DNA from: Vicinamibacteria bacterium
GTDB lineage: Bacteria > Acidobacteriota > Vicinamibacteria > Vicinamibacterales > UBA2999
Length of the DNA: 15,918 nucleotides
Assembly (NCBI GenBank): GCA_025938035.1
Contig: JAICQE010000105.1
Coordinates: forward strand, 1 to 15,918
Direction of reading: 5' to 3'
Shown: positions 11,607 to 15,918 of the stretch, in pieces
How positions within the stretch are numbered: position 1 is the first letter of the stretch
Layout of the letters: every line of letters begins with the position of its first letter
Position numbers and translations under genes: made by a program
The notes under the pieces: model-generated
The model's database searches: none
Told to the model about the DNA's origin: nothing
Seen by the model: the letters and a program-made list of their open reading frames with translations, nothing else

Positions 11607-12629
11607 TCAGACGAGAATTTCGACCTTGCTCTTCGCGCGCAGCGCCTTCACGAAGGATTCGGTTTCGCTTTCGCGGTTCTGGTGTTTCAGGTACTCGTCG
11701 AGGCGCGGGCGCACTTCTTCCAGCGGGACGGTACGCCCGGGCTGCTTCTCGGCGACGCGGATGATGTGGTAGCCGAACTGCGTTTCGACCAGGTCGCTGG
11801 TTGCGCCGGGCTTCAGGCTGAAGGCGACGTCGTTGAACGGCCCGACCATCTGGCCCTGCGCGAAGAAACCGAGATCGCCGCCGTTGACCGCGCTGCCCGG
11901 ATCCTGCGAGTGCTGGCGCGCCAGCGCCGCGAAGTCCTTGCCCGCTTTGAGGTCCTTGAGGATCTGTCCGGCCTTCGTCTTTGCCTGTGCCTTCGCCGCC
12001 GCGTCGGCGTTTTCGGCCGCAATCAGGATGTGGCTCGCGCGGACGCGTTCCGGCTCCGTGAACCTGTCGGGATTGTTCTTGTAGAAGTCTTCGGCCTGGC
12101 CTGGCTTCAGCGCCACGCGCTGCGATATTTCGGCCTCGATCAGCCGCGCGATCGAAAGGTCCCGCCGCGCATCGGCCTTGATCTGCTCGAGCGTCATCTT
12201 GCGATCGATGAGCGTCTGCATGAACAGATCTTCCGACGGGAACTGCTTCTTGACCTCGGCGATGCGCGCGTCGACATCCGCGTCGGCGACGACCACCTTG
12301 CGCGCCTTGGCTTCCTGGAGCAGAAGCTTGTAGCCCACGAGCTGGTCCAGCACCCCGCGGTAGATGCGGTCGCGTTGATCGGCGGGGATCGGCCTGCCGG
12401 CCTGGCCTTCGAGGTTGCGCACGTAGTCCTCGAGCTCCTTGCGCGTCACGGCTTCGCCGTTGACCTTGGCGAGCACGTCGGGGAGCGTTTCGGGGAGCGC
12501 CTTGACCGGCTCGGCCGCCGCTCCGGTCTGAGCGCCCGCAGCCGGTTCCGCGGTTCCGGCGGGAGTGGCAGCGTCCTTCTTGCAGCCGGCGACGACGAGG
12601 ATCAGGATGAATGGGATTGCTCGGAACAC
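11607..12629 (-). CDS. PpiC/parvulin-type peptidyl-prolyl isomerase lipoprotein (PrsA/SurA-like foldase)
   Basis: Envelope foldase that catalyses cis-trans isomerisation of prolyl bonds in exported proteins. The 340-residue protein has a lipoprotein signal peptide with lipobox VVAGC and lipidated Cys16, then an Ala/Pro-rich spacer to about residue 45. A SurA/PrsA-like N-terminal chaperone region follows (about 48-185: VNGEAVTRKELEDYV, then DQLVGYKLLLQEAK). A single rotamase domain spans about 194-293 (RASHILIAAE, GGDLGFFAQGQMVGPF, FGYHIIRV), and a C-terminal helix ends the protein. The start is GTG with AGGAG seven bases upstream, a strong signal. It is the first gene of a four-gene reverse-strand unit, 154 bp downstream of tRNA-Phe on the same strand. 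Confidence 0.92.
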   Translation of the reverse strand: MFRAIPFILILVVAGCKKDAATPAGTAEPAAGAQTGAAAEPVKALPETLPDVLAKVNGEAVTRKELEDYVRNLEGQAGRPIPADQRDRIYRGVLDQLVGYKLLLQEAKARKVVVADADVDARIAEVKKQFPSEDLFMQTLIDRKMTLEQIKADARRDLSIARLIEAEISQRVALKPGQAEDFYKNNPDRFTEPERVRASHILIAAENADAAAKAQAKTKAGQILKDLKAGKDFAALARQHSQDPGSAVNGGDLGFFAQGQMVGPFNDVAFSLKPGATSDLVETQFGYHIIRVAEKQPGRTVPLEEVRPRLDEYLKHQNRESETESFVKALRAKSKVEILV

Positions 12630-12715
12630 TTGGATACTCCTGCGAAAGTGCTGCTCGCTCGGGCGCTTTCCGCGCCGGGCCCGCCACGAGTGAGCGAGCG
12701 TCCGCTGAGATAACG

Positions 12716-12751
12716 GCCCTTCGACTCGGCCCGAAGGGCCTCGCTCAGGGC
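12716..12751. repeat. Nested REP-like palindrome upstream of the foldase gene
   Basis: Outer arms GCCCTTCGACTC and TCGCTCAGGGC enclose a perfect inner stem, GGCCC-GAA-GGGCC (12728-12740). The outer arms resemble the widespread intergenic palindrome that reads GCCCTTCGAC...GCTCAGGGC. It lies between tRNA-Phe and the foldase gene and could process or end the tRNA transcript. The flanks (12652-12715 and 12752-12780) are rich in CTCGC/GCGAG words. Confidence 0.55.
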
Positions 12752-12783
12752 ACTCGCCTCGCTCGCCACGCTCGCGAGTCGAG

Positions 12784-12859
12784 TGGTGGCCAGGGCCGGA
12801 ATCGAACCAGCGACACCCGCATTTTCAGTGCGGTGCTCTACCAACTGAGCTACCTGGCC
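12784..12859 (-). tRNA. tRNA-Phe (anticodon GAA), CCA encoded
   Basis: Full cloverleaf on the reverse strand: acceptor GGCCAGG / CCTGGCC, D-stem GCTC / GAGC, anticodon stem CCGCA / TGCGG around loop CTGAAAA with anticodon GAA, five-base variable loop, T-stem GCTGG / CCGGC with loop TTCGATT. Discriminator A is followed by CCA in the DNA. The body without CCA is 73 nt (12787-12859). Confidence 0.97.
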
Positions 12860-12895
12860 CCGGTCAACTGTAAAAGGAGGCCGAAGAGACGTTCG

Positions 12896-12924
12896 AGTAT
12901 ATCAAAGGGGTTTTGGAGCGTCTT
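12896..12924 (-). promoter_or_regulatory. Probable promoter of tRNA-Phe
   Basis: On the reverse strand, -10 TATACT (12896-12901) lies 17 bp from a weak -35 AAGACG (12919-12924). The start point would fall near 12889, about 30 bases before the mature tRNA 5' end, a normal length for an RNase P leader. Confidence 0.5.
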
Positions 12925-13110
12925 TGGGGACGGCCGGGCACCAAAGTGACGGGATCCTTACACTGGCCGACCGCCTGGCAAGCGGCCCGACCGTGTAGTG
13001 ATTTCAGCCCGGCCGTTTTGAAACCTACCTCAACCGTATAGTTCGAGTTTCATTTTTCGAAGGAATTTGCCTTCTCAGCAATTGGCGTCGGCCTTGCCTC
13101 TTCCGCAGGT

Positions 13111-13302
13111 ATGGCGAACCTCTACCTCGTCAAGACGAACCGTTCGAAGCAGGACACACCGCGGCGAGGCCGGGGTTCCGCAGTTTCCACCGAACGCCGT
13201 TACCGCTACCCGTCTGAAGAGATCTGGCAGGTTTCGGACGACCGGTGGCAGATCGCGGAAGCCCGCCACCTGCCACAGGAAGGCCCAAGTCGTAAGGCCT
13301 AA
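13111..13302 (+). CDS. Doubtful small ORF, 63 aa
   Basis: Forward ORF starting with ATG (MANLYLVKTNRSKQD) and ending RHLPQEGPSRKA. The product is basic and hydrophilic with no membrane segment, and I recognise no family. Third-codon-position G+C is about 73%, with the first 15 codons almost all G or C at that position, which is compatible with coding. Against it, the only upstream AGG is too close to the ATG, the 3' end runs into a tandem repeat, and both neighbours are on the other strand. It may be a real small gene or chance in high-GC DNA. Confidence 0.3.
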   Translation: MANLYLVKTNRSKQDTPRRGRGSAVSTERRYRYPSEEIWQVSDDRWQIAEARHLPQEGPSRKA

Positions 13303-13330
13303 GGCCCAAGAAGGCCCAAGAAGGCCTAAG
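13281..13330. repeat. Tandem decamer repeat just after recA
   Basis: AAGGCCCAAG occurs twice in perfect tandem (13301-13320), followed by the variant AAGGCCTAAG (13321-13330) and preceded by two diverged units (13281-13300). It ends 6 bp before the recA stop codon. On the recA transcript it gives GGCC-containing repeats that can fold in several registers, but no U-run. Confidence 0.7.
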
Positions 13331-13336
13331 GGGTCC

Positions 13337-14371
<1,035 letters not shown>

Positions 14372-14448
14372 GCAGGCTCCTTTGGTCCGCCTCCGCGTTG
14401 CGCGCTTGGGCGGGACGGGCTGTGATGAATGGATTGTGAGGTGTGGTG

Positions 14449-14465
14449 GTGACAGAGGAGGTCAC
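14449..14465. promoter_or_regulatory. Inverted repeat at the start of the recA transcript
   Basis: GTGAC-N7-GTCAC (14449-14453 and 14461-14465) lies just downstream of the inferred recA start point (about 14470). It can form a leader hairpin or be a dyad operator. It does not match the SOS boxes I know (CTGT-N8-ACAG, GAAC-N4-GTTC). Confidence 0.4.
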
Positions 14466-14476
14466 AGCCGGGGTAG

Positions 14477-14505
14477 ATCCTAGGGTCGTGCCGCGCGAAA
14501 GTCAA
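14477..14505 (-). promoter_or_regulatory. recA promoter (sigma-70 type)
   Basis: On the reverse strand, -35 TTGACT (14500-14505) and -10 TAGGAT (14477-14482) are separated by exactly 17 bp. The start point is expected near 14470, giving a leader of about 99 nt to the recA ATG. Confidence 0.75.
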
Positions 14506-14726
14506 GCGCAAATATGTGAAGTCGAGGCGCTTTCAGCTTAATTGGGTCAATGACTTAGCGTGACACATGACTTTCGCCCCAGAGGCCTTACGATCGCACT
14601 TTCTGCGCCGTCGCGGAAGCGCTCGAACAGCAATTTATGCGCGCTCCCTGCGACGGTGATCACGCTGCGACAGGTGGAGAATTACGACAGCGCGCCTGTG
14701 GTGATGCGGAAGAAGAAGCGGTGAGG

Positions 14727-14993
14727 CTAACGGCGCTTTCGTCGTCGGCGCTCTGGCCTGTCGTCGGATCTGTCTGGGGGTACGACGTGAACGCCACCAT
14801 CGAGCCGATCCATGTCGGTCTCGTCGTCCCTGCTGTCGGTGCGGTCCGTGGACCGGACTTCGACGGCTGCGCAGAGCGCCACCAATTGCGCGCCGAGGAA
14901 TGCATCCACGTCGTAGACGTGACCGTTGAGGAACTGGCTCAGGGCATGGCTCTCAATGACGCCGGTGAGAGCCTTCACGATTCGGATACGCAA
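14727..14993 (-). CDS. Small protein of unknown function, charged C-terminal tail
   Basis: 88 residues. A compact N-terminal part of about 48 residues (MRIRIVKALTGVIESHALSQ, then FLNGHVYDVDAFLGAQLVALCAAVEV) is followed by a hydrophilic Asp/Arg-rich tail ending PERRRRKRR. The pattern of a basic beta-strand start, 'GVIES', 'GHVYDV' and a hydrophobic helix resembles a family of very short hypothetical proteins that I recall from soil bacteria; no function is known to me. The start is TTG with no Shine-Dalgarno sequence, but a promoter (14.99-15.03 kb) would begin the transcript about five bases before it. Open frames on the other strand here (14637-14999, 14926-15153) look like shadows. It points toward recA but has its own promoter. 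Confidence 0.55.
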   Translation of the reverse strand: MRIRIVKALTGVIESHALSQFLNGHVYDVDAFLGAQLVALCAAVEVRSTDRTDSRDDETDMDRLDGGVHVVPPDRSDDRPERRRRKRR

Positions 14994-15004
14994 CGGTGAC
15001 GCCC

Positions 15005-15032
15005 ATGATACGGGAATTAATTACGGCGTAAA
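15005..15032 (-). promoter_or_regulatory. Probable promoter giving a near-leaderless transcript
   Basis: On the reverse strand, -35 TTTACG (15027-15032), a 16-bp spacer and -10 TATCAT (15005-15010). The start point is expected near 14998, only about five bases before the TTG start of the 88-aa gene, which would explain its missing ribosome binding site. Confidence 0.5.
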
Positions 15033-15130
15033 GCTCTGCAATGAACGCACTTCAGTGCCAGAAGCACAGTCACGGGTTGGCTTTGTCGAGCGCCTGTTCA
15101 GCCGCGGAAGAATGAAGGCAGGAAGAAGCG

Positions 15131-15232
15131 ATGATCGGACATCTTGGTCTTGACCGCCCCGAGTTGATGATGCTCGTCATTATGGCGACGGTCGTGGGTT
15201 ACCTCGGTCTGCGGAAGAGGAAGAAGAAGTGA
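15131..15232 (+). CDS. 33-aa single-span membrane miniprotein
   Basis: Short product: MIGHLGLDRPEL, a hydrophobic helix (LMMLVIMATVVGYLGL, about residues 12-27), then the basic tail RKRKKK. The positive tail predicts an N-out, C-in single-span protein. AGGA lies seven bases before the ATG, good support for translation. Its stop overlaps a GTG by four bases (GTGA). Its size and single span resemble filamentous-phage minor coat proteins (pVII and pIX, 32-33 aa in M13). The LGL-x-x-PEL start also recalls the TatA N-terminus, but the FG hinge and amphipathic helix are missing. It is the first of a packed row of very small genes. Function not known. Confidence 0.6.
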   Translation: MIGHLGLDRPELMMLVIMATVVGYLGLRKRKKK

Positions 15233-15282
15233 GCGTCACTGCGGGCGCTATATGGCTTGTCCTAATGGTGAGTGGTCCGTAA
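15229..15282 (+). CDS. Possible 17-aa hydrophobic peptide, GTGA-coupled
   Basis: A GTG overlapping the stop of the 33-aa gene opens a 17-codon frame reading VSVTAGAIWLVLMVSGP, nearly all hydrophobic. It may be a tiny coupled peptide or only a translational bridge to the next gene, which starts inside its last codons (15272). Too short for any independent test by eye. Confidence 0.25.
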   Translation: MSVTAGAIWLVLMVSGP

Positions 15283-15454
15283 CGCAAACGCGCAACGACA
15301 ACTACGTGATTACTGCCACGACTACGAAGAAGCGGTGACTCCACAGGGTTTCGTGGGCGCCTTCCGAGTTCTGCTGACGATCCTGCGGGCCGCCTTGGGA
15401 ATGCCTTGGTGGGGAGCGCTGCCGATCATGCTCTTCTACGAATCGACCTTGTGA
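15272..15454 (+). CDS. Small protein of 60 aa with one hydrophobic segment
   Basis: GTG-initiated ORF; the codon just upstream in frame is a stop, so no longer start exists. The N-terminal half is hydrophilic (VVRNANAQRQLRDYCHDYEE). The C-terminal half is hydrophobic to amphipathic (about residues 29-57, with GMPWWGALPIMLFYE). The ribosome binding site is weak; it may depend on translation of the upstream frames it overlaps. I recognise no family. Its place in the row of small membrane proteins suggests a shared function. Confidence 0.45.
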   Translation: MVRNANAQRQLRDYCHDYEEAVTPQGFVGAFRVLLTILRAALGMPWWGALPIMLFYESTL

Positions 15455-15508
15455 TCACGTTTCAGGGAAGGCTGAATGGGCAGGCGCGGAAACGGAGGGA
15501 AGCGTTAA

Positions 15509-15694
15509 GTGGATTCGATGCGCTCAGGTCTGCAATCTCAGGTGCCTCCCGATTTCTCCGTAGGGTATGGCACTGAGATCGAAGAAGACGTCTTCGACCT
15601 CAACGGCCTTCTGCTGGCGCTGTTGCTGGCTGTCGTTGCGTTGATGATGGCCTACGTGGTCCGACGTCGGCGGAAGGCACGGAACACGCCGTGA
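15509..15694 (+). CDS. 61-aa single-span membrane protein with acidic N-part and basic tail (coat-protein-like)
   Basis: Three zones are plain: a polar to acidic N-terminal part (about 1-31, with GTEIEEDVFD), an uninterrupted hydrophobic helix of about 18 residues (NGLLLALLLAVVALMMAYVV, about 32-51), and the basic tail RRRRKARNTP. There is no separate signal peptide. This charge layout is that of filamentous-phage major coat proteins, notably the Pf3 type made without a leader, where the basic end contacts DNA. That is an analogy, not a sequence match. The start is GTG with GGAGG ten bases upstream; an ATG three codons later (15518) is an alternative. The stop overlaps the next gene's GTG (GTGA). 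Confidence 0.6.
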   Translation: MDSMRSGLQSQVPPDFSVGYGTEIEEDVFDLNGLLLALLLAVVALMMAYVVRRRRKARNTP

Positions 15695-15855
15695 CTCCGT
15701 GCCTGTTCCGAAGGGTCGGGGTCGATCTCCACGTTCGCGACCGCTATTTCATCGTCGGCCGCGCCCCCCTGATCCTGCTGTGCCTATTAGCGCTGAGCAT
15801 CATGGTGAGCGCCATTTGGCTGGGTGTGTTTCTTCTTAGAACGATTCCGAGCTAA
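15691..15855 (+). CDS. 54-aa single-span membrane protein, GTGA-coupled
   Basis: GTG start overlapping the preceding stop by four bases. The product starts VTPCLFRRVGVDLHVRDRYF, is basic at the N-terminus, and then has one hydrophobic helix (about 27-49: LILLCLLALSIMVSAIWLGV). It ends RTIPS. The basic N-terminus predicts N-in, C-out, opposite to the two miniproteins before it. No family recognised. The tight overlap with a convincing small gene is the main reason to accept it. Confidence 0.5.
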   Translation: MTPCLFRRVGVDLHVRDRYFIVGRAPLILLCLLALSIMVSAIWLGVFLLRTIPS

Positions 15856-15868
15856 CGATAGCGTGGTT

Positions 15869-15918
15869 ATGTGGTTCGAACTCTACGCTACTGACCTCAT
15901 CGGGTTCGGCTCGTTCGC
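15869..15918 (+). CDS. Possible start of the next small gene, cut by right window edge
   Basis: ATG 13 bp after the previous stop opens a frame (MWFELYATDLIGFGSF) that runs off the window; a GTG two codons earlier (15863) is also possible. No ribosome binding site is clear. Supported only by continuing the packed forward row. Confidence 0.3.
   Translation, partial: MWFELYATDLIGFGSF

Larger units (their letters stand above)
12860..13336. other. Gene-poor stretch between tRNA-Phe and recA
   Basis: This stretch holds the tRNA promoter, a 39-bp interrupted dyad (12959-12997), a short hairpin GAAGG-AATTTG-CCTTC (13059-13074), a doubtful 63-codon forward ORF (13111-13302) and a decamer repeat (13281-13330). 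The dyad has arms TACAC / GTGTA and an inner stem CCGC / GCGG. I see no certain gene and no T-run terminator for recA. Confidence 0.6.
14372..14726. other. recA upstream region without a certain gene
   Basis: This stretch holds the recA leader, its promoter and the GTGAC dyad. Farther upstream (about 14520-14726) I find no convincing gene or site. A forward ORF of 54 codons (14560-14724) exists but has no ribosome binding site or recognisable features. Confidence 0.6.

Noticed and set aside
11490..12713. 407-codon open frame on the forward strand
   Set aside because: Antisense to the PpiC-type foldase gene; shadow of a high-GC reading frame.
14560..14724. 54-codon forward frame starting with GTG and ending MRKKKR
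   Set aside because: No ribosome binding site, no hydrophobic segment and no recognisable family; its end almost meets the 88-aa gene, but that alone is not enough.
14637..15153. Forward open frames of 120 and 75 codons (14637-14999, 14926-15153)
   Set aside because: Both oppose or overlap the more protein-like 88-aa reverse gene and the 33-aa gene, and lack ribosome binding sites and recognisable features.
15131..15232. 33-aa protein as a true TatA
   Set aside because: Only the short LGL-x-x-PEL start matches; the FG hinge and amphipathic helix needed for TatA function are absent.
15451..15576. 41-codon GTG frame starting at a GTGA junction
   Set aside because: It overlaps the better supported 61-aa gene by 68 bases and has no clear features; kept only as part of the overlap finding.

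Overview
This window is high-GC chromosomal DNA from a soil- or water-type bacterium, read here as Acidobacteriota, probably the Vicinamibacteria. That placement is an inference. It rests on the protein flavour, on the truA / treZ / debranching-enzyme / UPF0182 neighbourhood, and on a REP-like palindrome (GTCCGCC-GAAA-GGCGGAC) of a kind I associate with that group. No 16S or other decisive marker is present. Almost all of the first 14.4 kb is confidently assigned core or housekeeping sequence.

Layout. 1-925 (-): 5' part of prfC (release factor 3), running off the left edge. 946-1746 (+): dienelactone-hydrolase-family enzyme, divergent from prfC with a 20-bp gap. 1852-2577 (+): a secreted protein of unknown function with an internal duplication. 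2625-3407 (-): truA. 3468-7461 (+): a two-gene glycogen/trehalose unit, treZ plus a bacterial/archaeal-type glycogen debranching enzyme, overlapping by 11 nt. 7462-12629 (-): a compact four-gene unit in transcription order PpiC-type lipoprotein foldase, S4-domain RNA-binding protein, WYL regulator, and a large UPF0182 membrane protein. 12784-12859 (-): tRNA-Phe(GAA) with encoded CCA. 13337-14371 (-): recA, with a good sigma-70-type promoter about 100 bp upstream of its start.

The right-hand 1.2 kb differs. It holds a short reverse-strand gene (14727-14993) with a near-leaderless promoter. After it comes a tightly packed forward-strand series of very short proteins, about 33, 17?, 60, 61 and 54 aa plus one cut by the window edge. 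Several overlap through GTGA stop/start junctions. At least three are single-span membrane miniproteins, two of them with strongly basic C-termini. G+C on the lines I counted is mostly 55-60% (one 65%), against about 63-67% in two core-gene lines. This is the only accessory-looking part of the window. The best reading is a mobile-element or phage module; the 61-aa protein resembles a filamentous-phage (inovirus) major coat protein in charge layout. Only the left end is visible, so this is a hypothesis.

How the genes work together. TreZ releases trehalose from maltooligosyltrehalose, and the debranching enzyme supplies linear glucan from glycogen; treY is not in the window. The reverse-strand unit pairs an envelope foldase and an RNA-binding protein with a regulator whose stop overlaps the start of the membrane protein gene (ATGA), which suggests translational coupling.
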